A stretch of DNA of 64,000 bases from Gnetum montanum (Eukaryota; Streptophyta; Gnetopsida; Gnetales; Gnetaceae). Where the stretch lies: assembly GCA_015680685.1 (NCBI GenBank), contig MNCI01010387.1, forward strand, positions 320,194 through 384,193, read 5' to 3'. This document shows, piece by piece, positions 25,590 through 36,119 of this stretch (the first letter of the stretch is position 1; every line of letters starts with the position of its first letter). The notes beneath the pieces were generated by a model. It ran no database searches. It saw only the letters and a list, made by a program, of their open reading frames with translations, and had not been told where the DNA came from. The position numbers and the translations under genes were made by a program.

Positions 25590-27307
25590 TGAAACACCAC
25601 TAATTTCGGCCTAGCACTTGAAACAAGAACAACACAAAGCCTCTTAAGCTTTTGGGAGACAAAATTTGACTAAGGCATGTAACTCATGCTGAGGTTATGC
25701 TGGCAGCGTGAGTACAGCATAAGCAACTTCAGAAGTTCCAAAATCAAGTCAAAGATGATCCAATCTGAAGGTGCAAGCCATCCCCAAGGGCCACTATGGT
25801 CTATCCCAAGTTTTAGCATTCCGAAGCTCAAATTTTGGGGCAGATTGTACAAATTTTCTTACTCACATTGATGGTCATGCTGAGGTCACGCTGGCAGTGT
25901 GAGTACAATGTGAGCAACTCTAAGAAGTCTTAAAACTGAGTCAAAATGATTTGATTCCAAGGTGCAAGTCATCCACAGGGTTCATTGCTGACAAGTTCAA
26001 GTCCCAGCCTCTAGAATTCCAGATTTCAAGTCCAAAATTGCAAGTTTTTGTAGCTTACGCTGTGGTCACACTACACTCACACTAGCAGCGTGAGTCCAGC
26101 ATAAGCTACTAAAAGTGGCTTACAAAAAGTCACTCCCAAGCTCAATTTTTGACTTGCAGATCACTCAAGGTCAACCACAGTCAGGCAATTGTTGTACTCA
26201 AGAAACAACCTTCAAAAATCCAAATTTGGTTTGAAATATGTCATTTTTAGCACTCACGCTGAGGTCATGCTGAGGTCACATTGACAGCGTGAGTACTGAT
26301 CATGCCTGGTCGAAAGCATGCCAAACACACACTGATGACATGCCAAGACCAAATCAACTCACGTTGGGAGTCCTGGTGAAACAAGGATGCCTCAAACAAC
26401 CACAAAATCACTCAACTTGACATCTTGCAGTAGTCGATTCAGAGATCAAGAAGTTTCAAGCAAGACGGAGTCAATCTCTCTTATTGTACATTTTCATTTT
26501 CATTGTAAATTTTCATCATTTGTGACCTTGCCAAGTGCTTACGCTTGAAATTGTATGTGCTTCCATGAGCATAAGCTAGCTTGCATAAGCCAACACATGT
26601 TGTAAGATATAATGCATCCAGTCAAGAACGTAGCCTGCCCACATGCGTCCAACTCACACACAGCTATCCATCAGACATGTGTCACTTGATATGTTTCCTC
26701 TCATTTCTCAACCGTTGATTCCATCCATGAGCTCCGCACCCAAGCCCAACCGAACCTTATAAATACCCTGTCAATCCACACAAATGGGGTTGGCAATTTT
26801 GAAGGTAGATGGCTTAGGAAACACTGACTAGCAACTTTTGGACGCTCGAGTGCACCTGACTCCTAGCATCCAAGCATCTACAAGCACATCACATCACCCT
26901 GGGGCTTAGCGCCTAACTTGCCATCCATAGGCGCAGCTATGCTTTGACCAGTGCACATTCATTCTAAGCAATACAATACAGTTCATTTTTGCCTTCCATT
27001 ATATTGTTTACTCTGTTTTACATTCAATTTACGTCTTGTTTGCAATACTGTTCTGTATATGATCTGTTTGCGTTTTATGCATCACTGTTACATTTCAAAC
27101 ATTAGTTACAATAACCCTAGTGCAAGCCATAGCTTACGTTCGGGGAAGTCCTTGGTTGATTTGTGTGTAGACCATCCAAGGCACTCTGCCTTCATTTTCT
27201 TTTCTAGCTTGCCATCATGCGAAGGCAAGGTCAACTGTGTCTGTTCGACGATCTTTTGGTGTTTATTTTTCCCTTTCAACCTTACATCGACGATTTCGGT
27301 TAGTACA
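25590..27307 (+). repeat. Element C 5' LTR
   Basis: Pairs with 33212-34934. Four modules about 190-200 bp apart (near 25680, 25875, 26065 and 26265) each carry CTCACGCTG facing CAGCGTGAG across a short spacer. A TATA box TTATAAATACC lies at 26757-26767, placing the transcript start near 26790. The LTR ends TTTCGGTTAGTACA. Confidence 0.95.
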
Positions 27308-27312
27308 GTAAA

Positions 27313-27330
27313 TTGGCGCTAGGAGGAGGA
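27313..27330 (+). other. Element C primer binding site
   Basis: Five bases after the LTR the sequence TTGGCGCTAGGAGGAGG contains the TGG that pairs with a tRNA CCA end. I cannot say by eye which tRNA it matches. Confidence 0.6.
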
Positions 27331-27935
27331 CCTACTCATGCCCAGCTTGTCAAGCTACCTTACACACGCTCGGCTTGACTTACCCATGCTAAGCCTAGTT
27401 ACTCACGCTGTCAGCTTGCTCATGTTGTTAGTTACTCATGTTATCAGTTACTCACACTGTTAGCTTACTCATGCTGTTAGCTTGCTCACGCCAGCTTGAC
27501 CACCTAGCTTACTCATGCCTGGCTTGTCAAGCTAGCTTACTCACGCTCGGTTTGTCAAGCCAGCTTACTCACGCTCTAGCTTGCTCACACTTTGATTTAC
27601 TCACGCTCTGATAACTCATGCATCACTTGCTATAGTAACCTTACGCTGCTACAGTGTTTTGGGGTTACTATAATTCTTATGCTAAGTTTTAACTCATGCT
27701 CATGCTATGTGCACATGCTATCATACTCACGCTCTGCTTGCTACAGTAACCTTACGCTGCTACAGTGTTTTGTGGTTACTACAGTGCTCACACTCATGCT
27801 ATGTACACATGCTGCCATACTCATGCTCCGCTTGCTACAGTAACCTTACGCTACTATAGTGTTTTGCGGTTGCTACAGTACTCATGCTGCTACAGTGCCG
27901 CTACAGTACTGCTACAGTAACGCTACAGTGTTTTT
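27331..27935 (+). repeat. Element C leader repeats (ACTCACGCT and GCTACAGT arrays)
   Basis: The first half repeats CTTACTCACGCT-type words every 20-30 bp. The second half holds three copies of a unit that starts CTTGCTACAGTAACC (27626, 27737, 27831) and ends in a cluster of GCTACAGT words (27873-27932). The ACTCACGCT word also occurs in the LTR modules. No reading frame is preserved. Confidence 0.85.
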
Positions 27936-28378
27936 CCAAAAAAAACACACAAAACACATCCGTTTCAAAGCCAAATTCACTACAATTCGCACCTAACTTC
28001 AAGATGGTCTAAGTACTAACTTCCACCAACATAGATCACCTTGTCTAATACATACAATACACACAACATAATGATTCCGAGATGACTTCCTCTTACCCAA
28101 GATCATCATCCAAGTACGAGTACGAGTTCATGGCCCTACCCAAACCCGACAGCCCTTGGGGCCTTGCCTCCTTACAACAATCACAACACTTGGAGCACAC
28201 ACCCAAGGCATTCACTTCACAATCTACACACACTGGGGCCTAGCCCCAAACAATCCAAACACCTTGTACATATGACAGGGCCCAGCCCCAAGCAACACAA
28301 GTACCTTATGCCTACGCTAGGGCCATACCCCAGCCTCCCCAACCTCAACCCAACATTTACGTAAGCGTTACATGTGCC

Positions 28379-28576
28379 ATGCCTGTTTCAACAGTGTCTC
28401 AGGCACCTGCTCATCATCCGTCTAAGATGACGTTAAACTATCCATGGCCCGGTATAGCTTTAAAATGCCAACACACGTCCGGTATGATGTTAAACTACCA
28501 ACAACCATTTGCCATGACATTAAACTTGCAAAGCCCACAACTGGTGATCCAACCCTTCACTGCACAACCTACGTGA
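28379..28576 (+). repeat. Element C 30-bp motif array, upstream of gag
   Basis: The motif GAC..TAAACT.CCA occurs at 28429, 28457, 28486 and 28516, spaced 28-30 bp. As 30 bp is ten codons, the open frame here reads as a short peptide repeat (KMTLNYPWPG, MMLNYQQPF, MTLNLQSPQ). The same motif recurs far downstream, at 31828-32016. Confidence 0.7.
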
Positions 28577-28606
28577 GTCCAGTCAACACAACCAGCTGGT
28601 GAATCT

Positions 28607-29442
28607 ATGAGTTTGAAAAAAGTGTCCCAACTCATCCATATTTTGACAGAGGAAATCAACCAGCTTAAGGCTGCCTCCTCAGAAACACCCAAGGTGGTGG
28701 ACTTTTACTGTGATGATTCGATCTGTCCTAAGGTCCCACCCCTTACACTACTTGTGGGCTATTCATTGTCACATCTAACAAAATACAACGGTCATAGTGA
28801 CCCCACTGCACATATCATCACATTCCGCACAAAATCCATCATGTTGCACTCCTAGCCACATGCCATTCTACACCTCTTTCCCTTGTCGCTCACTGGCAAA
28901 GCTCTAGATTGGTACCGTGTCCTACCCTGAGCTTCCATTGCATCCCTCGAGGACCTCATACACCAGTTTTTGACATGCTTCAGATACAATATCAAACCTG
29001 AAGTGATAATTGACAAGCTCCTCCACATCAGACAAGGATCCCTAGAGCCCATACTACCCTTCCTGCAGCGATGGAGTGCCACAGCCAATGAAATGCATGA
29101 GCTGATCGTAGAGACACATTTCTTGGCAATCTTCAAGGGTGCAGTCAATGACTTCATCAAGTCCAAACTACTCTACCAGGCCCTAAAGTCTCTTGCCCAG
29201 GCCTTTGACCAAGTAAGGGGCATCAAAGAGGTAGCAAGAGCAAGCAATGACCCAGCTTATGTGGCCTACAAAAACCAACATGCTCGCAAGCAAAACACAA
29301 TAGTAGCAATGGTGGCCGTAAGCACAAAAGCAACCAACTGGGGTCCAACAGCTAAGCAACCCAAAGCCCTAGTTGACAAAACTGCCAACTTTGGTGCCAA
29401 CTCACCTACATCAGTAGGGGCCACTCCAAGGCCCAACTTTTA
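28607..29442 (+). pseudogene. Element C gag, Ogre/Tat-like, with stops
   Basis: Gag of the element. One frame runs through with only two internal stops (about 28852 and 28928). It contains LTKYNGHSDPTAHIITFRT, then LSLTGKALDWYRVLP and ASIASLEDLIHQFL, the gag core (usual form Y.G..DP..H...F, SL.G.A..WY..L, SI.S...L). The stop after RVLP is TGA where relatives have Arg, as expected from a CGA to TGA change. From 28970 to 29442 the frame is open. The upstream part 28607-28690 is predicted helical with QLIHILTEEINQLKA. Confidence 0.85.
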
Positions 29443-29454
29443 GCGCAAGGACCG

Positions 29455-30423
29455 CTCAAAGTATACACCACTACCGATGCAACCCTCTGAACTATTGGAG
29501 CAACTCTTAAAAGCCAAGAAAATCCAACATAAACACATATCGGTGATTACCCTCCAAAAAATGATAGGTACTGTGAACTACTAAGCAACCCCACATTAGT
29601 AGTACCAAATGAGCCCCCAGTCCCACAACATTTTAAATTGGACCAATACTGTCATTACCATCAATTGGCTGGTCACAGTACAGACAACTGTTGTGCTTTG
29701 CAAGATGACCTGCAAAGAATGATAGAACAAGGGCAATTGGTGATCGACATGGCGAGTCAATCCAACACAAACGATGCCTCCTATGTCATAAACTCAATTA
29801 GCATAGGTGGCAAGCTCAAACCTATGCAACAACCTTTTGTGATCCGTGTGCCTTCTAACAAGGCAAAGGTCCCCATAGCCTCCACAAGCAAGAGGCCTCC
29901 CTTTGTTTTCAAAGTGTTGCCTCAAGCACCCACAACACCCTTTGTGGTCAAGGTTCCACAGCAATCATCCGCTAAGACATTAAACTAGCATGACATAGCA
30001 ACAACAACCGCTAAGCAACCTTTTTTCATCAAGGTGCCACAACAAGTTGGCCACATAACAAATCCTCCTAAACCACCATTTGTCATAAGGGTGCCACAAC
30101 GTGATGGCCCCTCACCTACCCAAAGCCCAACAATGGGCAACATCTCAATCCCTCCTCCTTCAAGGGTTAACCCCACTAGTAACCCGGGTAGGCCCACCAA
30201 ATGGCAATGCAAGAGGACAAACAAGCACCTCGCAACCCCTAAGGCTGAAGCAAAGGCTAGAACTAGCAAGCAACAACCAAGCACTGGGACCCCTGCCCCC
30301 AAGCAGGCCAAGAAAACCAAGCCCAAGTCCCCTTTCCAAGAGATCTTTCTTTCAAGCCACATGGAGGAAATCAAGGTCAACACAACGACTAGTGACAAGG
30401 ACTTTGTAGCTGCACTAACCTAG
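29455..30423 (+). pseudogene. Element C nucleocapsid-like and Pro/Lys-rich region
   Basis: The frame shifts by one base relative to gag. The stretch 29638-29730 reads DQYCHYHQLAGHSTDNCCAL, a Cys/His cluster like the one between gag and protease in Ogre/Tat elements (C..H....GH....C). It is followed by DLQRMIEQGQL, also typical. Repeated FVIRVP and FVFKV/FVVKVP units (29840-30110) and a Lys/Ala-rich basic stretch (30180-30330) follow, broken by single stops at 29986 and 30421. Confidence 0.75.
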
Positions 30424-31167
30424 GTGAAGCAAACACTCAAGCAAAAGAACACAAAATTGAGCTTGTATGACCTATTCATGACTTCATCTACTCACTGCCA
30501 AGCATTGGCCAAGATCTTGGCCTCCATTCCTGTTATGGAGGACATCCCTACAAATGAGGCATCCATCTGTGCAACAGTGCTACCTCCTACACCACCAAAA
30601 TTGGGTTTAGCAACCTTGGCCTTTTGCAATGATGCAGTCAAAATCAACCCTGCATGAGGGGAGGTCACTACAGCTCCATTATCCATTAGCATTCGTGTTG
30701 GACAGTGTACCATCCGTAGAGTGCACATAGATGATGGTGCAACAACAAATGTAGTCTTGTACTCTGTCATCGACAAGCTAGACTTGGCAAATGAAATCAG
30801 GCCAACAAAAACCATGTGTCTAAAATCCTTCAACGGATCACATGTCACAGTTAGGGGTAAAATCAACCTAGCCTTTGTGGCAGGAGAGAAATTCCCCACT
30901 AGTGTAGATCTCACTGTCATAGAAGAGATGTCAGGTTTCAACATGATTCTAGGTAGGCCTTGGCTAGCCCAACTAAGGGCCATCTCCTCTCCCATCCACC
31001 AAGAAATCCACCTTCCATATGAAGGTGGTCAAGTTATCATCCATGGTGATAATGATTCCTCTTTGACTATCCATGACATAGACATGGTGCAAGTTTTGGA
31101 AAACGAGTTTCTTGGTGGTACACCTACGGTAACCAACGCAACGCCTAAGGCTAGCATACCTGAATGA
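30424..31167 (+). pseudogene. Element C aspartic protease
   Basis: The protease is nearly intact: after one stop near 30655 the frame is open from 30658 to 31167. It shows RRVHIDDGATTNVVLYSVID, the active-site loop, and FNMILGRPWLA at the far end, the two hallmarks of retroelement proteases. The first catalytic Asp is followed by Asp-Gly rather than Ser/Thr-Gly; plant Tat elements often vary here. The frame ends at a stop and no reverse transcriptase follows. Confidence 0.85.
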
Positions 31168-33195
31168 GTGGTTGAAGCCAACAGCCCCCCAGAGGATCCT
31201 AAGCCTTGCATGCTCCCTAATCCATGCCTGGTTAGGAAGCAACTACATGACCAATACTTTCCCTTGGCCAAAAATGTGGGTTCCTGCCTACCTTTGCCTC
31301 TACTTGCCATGCATTTTTGACTTTTGTTTACATTGCACTAGCCTATGCATTTACATTTTGGCCGCTCACTTAGACCATGCATTTTGCTTTGTTTACACAT
31401 TCGTCAACTTAGTTTACATGTTGTCTAAAAAACATAAAACATAAAACTACGAAAACACATGGCCTGAAAAGGCCTTAAACTAGCTTACGGCCCAGAACGA
31501 GCTAAAACTACCACTTTTTGCATTGCTTTTCTTTCATTCATACATTTTAACTCTATTTATAACAAGTGTTGCTTGATGTTCTTTTCTTTCTAGTTGATTT
31601 TTGCAGAATCTTGCAGACACACAGCATGACCATGCATGCAGCATCACACCCTACACAAGCAAGGTAAGCACCAGTATGCTATGACTATAAACTAGCACAA
31701 GTAGTCCTGACATCACAACCTAAAACTGATACCATAAAATGGTCCTTGGGCTATGACTTAAAACTAGCACCACATAGTGTCTTGGAGTCATGAAAATAAA
31801 TCGACACCACAGAGCTTTGTCTGGCATGACATTAAATTGCCACATCTGTTTGCCATGACATAAAACTAGCATCCAGAGTCCACTAAGACTATAAACTGGT
31901 TCACCTCTTCATAGTCCATCACGACTATAAACTAGCACTACACCGTTTGCTACGACGCTAAATTGGCACCGTCCAAAGGGTTACGACGTGAAACTAACCC
32001 GCAACAGTTCACTAAGACTATAAACTGGCAACATCATCGACGACCAGGCAATACTTGAAAATATATGTTGATGCAATTGGATATACCTGTTCCACAAACC
32101 AGTTGCTGCATAATTTGTCTCATGGACCCGAATGAGGCTGATCTTGTTCGTGACCCTATCTGCTGTGAAATTGCACATGGTGGCTCCATCTCCTTGGTTG
32201 TTTTCAAGTTTAAAGTGCTTAGTTAACCAAATCATTTGTGGTTTTCTTGTCTTCTTGGAGTCGTGTTTGCAGGATGACACGCCTAAGGCGTTCGTGCACA
32301 CATGCACTTCATCATGAAGACAAGGTATCACATTCTTCCTAACGCTCGCAACTGGGTTAATCAATCTGTTCATAAGTACACTCTTGATACATTCCCTATT
32401 CCGCATCATGTTCTCCTACCCTATTCAATTACACCCCCTTGATACACATTCCAAAACTCTTGGTACACTATTACACACTGTGATTCTCTAAGCAGTTGCA
32501 ACGCAAAACACAGTACATGGTACATGATACAAATGCAAACACATGAGCACGAGTGTAGCACTAAAAGCAAGCTCTCCCAAAAAGAACAAAAAAAAATAGA
32601 AAAAACAAAAAAAAAAAGATAAGAAAAACAAACCAAAAGAAAGAAAAGAACAAAAAGATCAAAGAGAAAAATGCACGGAAAAGGTCTTCATGACCCCATT
32701 GACATCATAGACCAAAGACCTTTGGCTCTTCTCATACAAGCCCTATGCGGGAAGGCAATTGTCTTGGAAAAATAGTTACACTCGTGTCTCAAAAGATCAT
32801 GTTGCACATCATTGTGTGGCTTTGTCTGTTTACAACGGGCTCCTATAAACACTATACAAGAGCCCCATTTCTCCAAAGAATGCACTTCCTATGTCTTGGT
32901 TCCGAGTCTGCTGAAAAAATTGGCTACCAAAAAGGACCAAAGATATGGCTTATTCATGTGAGAGCATTCCTCTCTCACAATTCCAACAGCAATAATAAAT
33001 CTTGATCAACTCTTGATTTCCCTAGTTATAACCAATCCCCATGCATCTTGAATTGCATTTCCCCAATCCCACGTACTTTTGAACACAGTGCGATGACGTC
33101 CAGTCAAGGGCTGACGGATAATGCTTGGTACTTGGTTGGTCACGGTGTTTTGCACTTCTTTGTAGATGTCTCTCTGGTGGATTCCTCTAGATGTC
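31168..33195 (+). other. Element C noncoding region in place of pol
   Basis: About 2 kb with no conserved reading frame where RT, RNase H and integrase should lie. It contains the 30-bp motif array (31440-31510 and 31683-32040), an A-rich tract (32580-32660) and otherwise nondescript sequence. Confidence 0.7.
31683..32040 (+). repeat. Element C 30-bp motif array, downstream of protease
   Basis: Copies of GACTATAAACTAGCAC and close variants start at 31683, 31755, 31828, 31857, 31887, 31923, 31954, 31985 and 32016. From 31828 on the spacing is 29, 30, 36, 31, 31 and 31 bp. The spacers between motifs differ in sequence, so the spacing is better kept than the spacers. Confidence 0.8.
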
Positions 33196-33211
33196 AACAA
33201 AGAGGGGCCAA
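33196..33211 (+). other. Element C polypurine tract
   Basis: AACAAAGAGGGGCCAA lies directly before the 3' LTR and would prime plus-strand DNA synthesis. Confidence 0.75.
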
Positions 33212-34934
33212 TGAAACACCACTAATTTCAGCCTAACACTTGAAACAAGAACAACACAAAGCCTCTTGAGCTTTTGGAAGAAAAAATTTGACTAAGGCAT
33301 GTAACTCACGCTGAGGTCACGTTGGCAGCATGAGTACAGTGTAAGCAACTTCAAAAGTTTCAAAATCAAGTCAAAGATGGTCGAATATGAAGGTGCAAGC
33401 CATCCCCAAGGGCCACTATGGTCCATCCCAAGTTTCAGCATTCCAGAGTTTGAATTTCAGGGTAGATTGTACAAATTTTCTCACTCACGTTGATGGTCAC
33501 GCTGAGGTCACGCTGGCAACGTGAGTACAGCGTGAGAAACTCTAAGAAGTCTCAAAACTAAGTCGAAATGATTTGATTCCAAGGTGCAAGTCATCCACAG
33601 GGTTCATTGTTAACAAGTTCAAGTCCTAGCCTCTAGAATTCTAGATTTCAAGTCCAAAATTGCAAGCTTTTACAACTTACGCTGTGGTCACACTGCACTC
33701 ACGTTGGCAATGTGAGTCTAGTGTAAGCTGCCAAAAGTGGCTCAAAAAAAGTTACTCCCAAGCTCAATTTTTGACTTGCAGATCACTCTCAAGGTCATCC
33801 ATAGTCAGGAAATTACTATACTTAAGAAATAGATTTCAAAAATCAAAATTTGGTGTGAAATATGTCATTTTTAGCTCACTCACGCTGAGGTCACGCTGAC
33901 AGCTTGAGTGTAGCATGAGTACTGATCACGCTCGATCAAAAGCATGTCAAACACATGTTGAGGACATGCAAAGACCAAATCAACTCATGCTGGGAGTCTT
34001 GGTGAAACAAGTATGCCTCAAACAGCCACAAAATCACTCAAATCGACATCCTGCAACAGTCGATTAAGAGATCGAGAAGTTTCAAGTGAGCCGAAGTCAA
34101 TCTCTCTTGTTGTACATTATCATTTTCATTGTAAATTTTCATCATTTGTGACCTTGCCAAGCTCTTATGCTTGAAATTGTATGTGCTTCCATGAGCATAA
34201 GCTAGCTTGCATAAGCCAACACACATTGTAAGATACAGTGCATCTGGTCAAGAACGTAGCCAACCCATGCGCATCCAACTCACACACAGCTGTCCATCAG
34301 ACATGTGTCACTTGATCCATTTTCCTCTCATTTCTCAGCTGTTGATTCCATCCATAAGCTCCGCAGTCGAGCCTAGCTGAACCTTATAAATACCCTGTCA
34401 ATCCACACAAATGGGGTTGGCAATTTTGAAGGTAGACAACTTAGGAAACACTGACTAATAACTTTTGGACACTCGTGCACACCTGACTCCTAGCATCCAA
34501 GCATTTGCAAGCACATCACATCACCCCGAGGCTTAGCGCCTGACTTGCCATCCACAGGCGCAACTACGCTTTGACCGGTGCACATTTTTTCTAAGCAATA
34601 CAATACAGTTCATTTTTTCCTTCCATTATATTGTTTACTCTATTTTACATTCAGTTTACATCTTGTTTGCAATACTATTTTGTGCACGATATGTTTGCAT
34701 TTTGTGCGACACTGCTACATTTTGAACATCAATTACGATAACCCCAACGCAAGCCATAGCTTACGTTCGGGGAAGTCCTTGGTTGATTTGTGTGTAGACC
34801 ATCCAAGGCACTCTACCTTTGTTTTCTTTCTAAGCTTGCCCTCACGCAAAGGTAGGGTCAGCTATACCCGTCCGACGATCTTTCGGTGTTTGTTTTTCCC
34901 TTCCAACCTTACATCGACGATTTCGGTCAGTACA
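33212..34934 (+). repeat. Element C 3' LTR
   Basis: Pairs with 25590-27307 along its full length, with the same four inverted-repeat modules and the TATA box at about 34384-34392. It ends AGTACA and is followed by the ATGAT duplication. Confidence 0.95.
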
Positions 34935-35002
34935 ATGATTGTTGTACTTTTAACTATCCATAATTTTTGCATGTAGTCGCACCTTGTGTCATTATACATG
35001 AT

Positions 35003-35473
35003 TTATGGAACGCACTTCCTCTCAATTTTTCCAAAGTCATTTTCTTTGAAAATATCCAAGGAAACGTCTTTGATTTCTATTCGTGCATCAATTGTACTTA
35101 GCGAAGCCCTTTCCATGATGATTGGGAAGTTTCCCTTATAGTTGTCTACTTGGATCACTAGGAAGTTAGTTGGATATAACCAACCATAGACAGTATTCAC
35201 AATGTCCTCCACCAATCCCAAGAGAATGGTGATGGACTGGTCTGCTAACTCAAGATGAATGTTGCTCTTCTTGAGAGGAGGTAGGTTCTAAGCTTTGTAC
35301 ATTTCATGAGAGATCAAATTGACACCAGAACCTAAGTTTAGAAGAGCCTTGCAAGGCTCATTCCCAATGATTTGCAAGTAAATTAAGGGACTCACAGGAT
35401 TAGATCTCTTTTTGAAAAGGTGGCCAACCTTTATCCAATATGTGACTACTTTGGTCAACATTACAGTATGCAC
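35003..35473 (-). pseudogene. Element B aspartic protease, degenerate
   Basis: Homologous to 9844-10290 of D. In sense: PCKALLNLGSGVNLISHEMY, where the catalytic Asp of LDSG is replaced (LNLG), so the active site is lost. After a stop, GWLYPTNFLVIQV and FPIIMERASLS follow (ILGR..L end). Confidence 0.8.
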
Positions 35474-36119
35474 TTTAGGAGGTGTTTGTTTTGAAGAGAT
35501 CTCGAAGGATGTTGTGGAAGAGAAAGAAGAAGCAGGGTCAATAGTGGTAGATGTTTGTGACAGCTTAGTAGGACTGTTGGTTCAAAAGAAGGATAATTTT
35601 TTAGGCTTATTATCTAAACCACTCAGCTGTGGAGCCGACTATAAGTTGACAACCCTTGTGGCATTTATTTACTGCGATTATGCTAGAATTTTACTGTACA
35701 TGGATGGAGTGGGTGGCAACTGAGTTGAGGGTGGAGGTACAGGTGTAGAAGGATGAGGAGGATAATAGGGAAATGGGGATTCCCATCTTGGAGATTGTAC
35801 TCTATAATATTTAGGAAGGTAGTAGTAGTGTTGGAAAGAGGCATGATTGGAAGAGTCACATGGAGAAACAAGCTACTGAACATAGTACTCATATGGATCT
35901 GGTTGCTGATAAGGGTACTATTTCCTTGGTGGTGGCATCCCGCATGACTGTGGATGTTGCCATTGCTTGTACTGCTTGTGAGGTTGGATTGGAGCTCCAC
36001 TTAAACAATAGGCTTGTTGGTGAAACTACCTGTAGTTGCCTTAAGGATAAGGCAACCTCTTGGGTGCTTTCTTTTTTACCAATCTAGGATTCAGGGCATA
36101 CACCCCAAATTCTTGTAGG

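Larger units (their letters stand above)
25590..34934 (+). mobile_element. Element C: gag-protease LTR element, Ogre/Tat-like, no polymerase
   Basis: A 9.3-kb element on the plus strand and the youngest member of the nest. LTRs of about 1.72 kb (TGAAACACCAC...AGTACA) are flanked by the perfect duplication ATGAT (25585-25589 and 34935-34939). The 5.9-kb interior holds a primer site, a repeat-rich leader, an Ogre/Tat-type gag, a nucleocapsid-like Cys/His stretch, an aspartic protease, about 2 kb of noncoding sequence and a polypurine tract. RT, RNase H and integrase are absent in all frames. In the first 235 bp of the two LTRs I count by eye about 20 mismatches, mostly transitions. Confidence 0.93.

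Noticed and set aside
30101-30409. Second plus-strand frame in element C
   Set aside because: Overlaps the Pro/Lys-rich linker in another frame; no conserved features.
31683-32040. CRISPR-like array
   Set aside because: Regular spacing but degenerate short motifs inside a plant LTR element, with no cas genes and a eukaryotic context.
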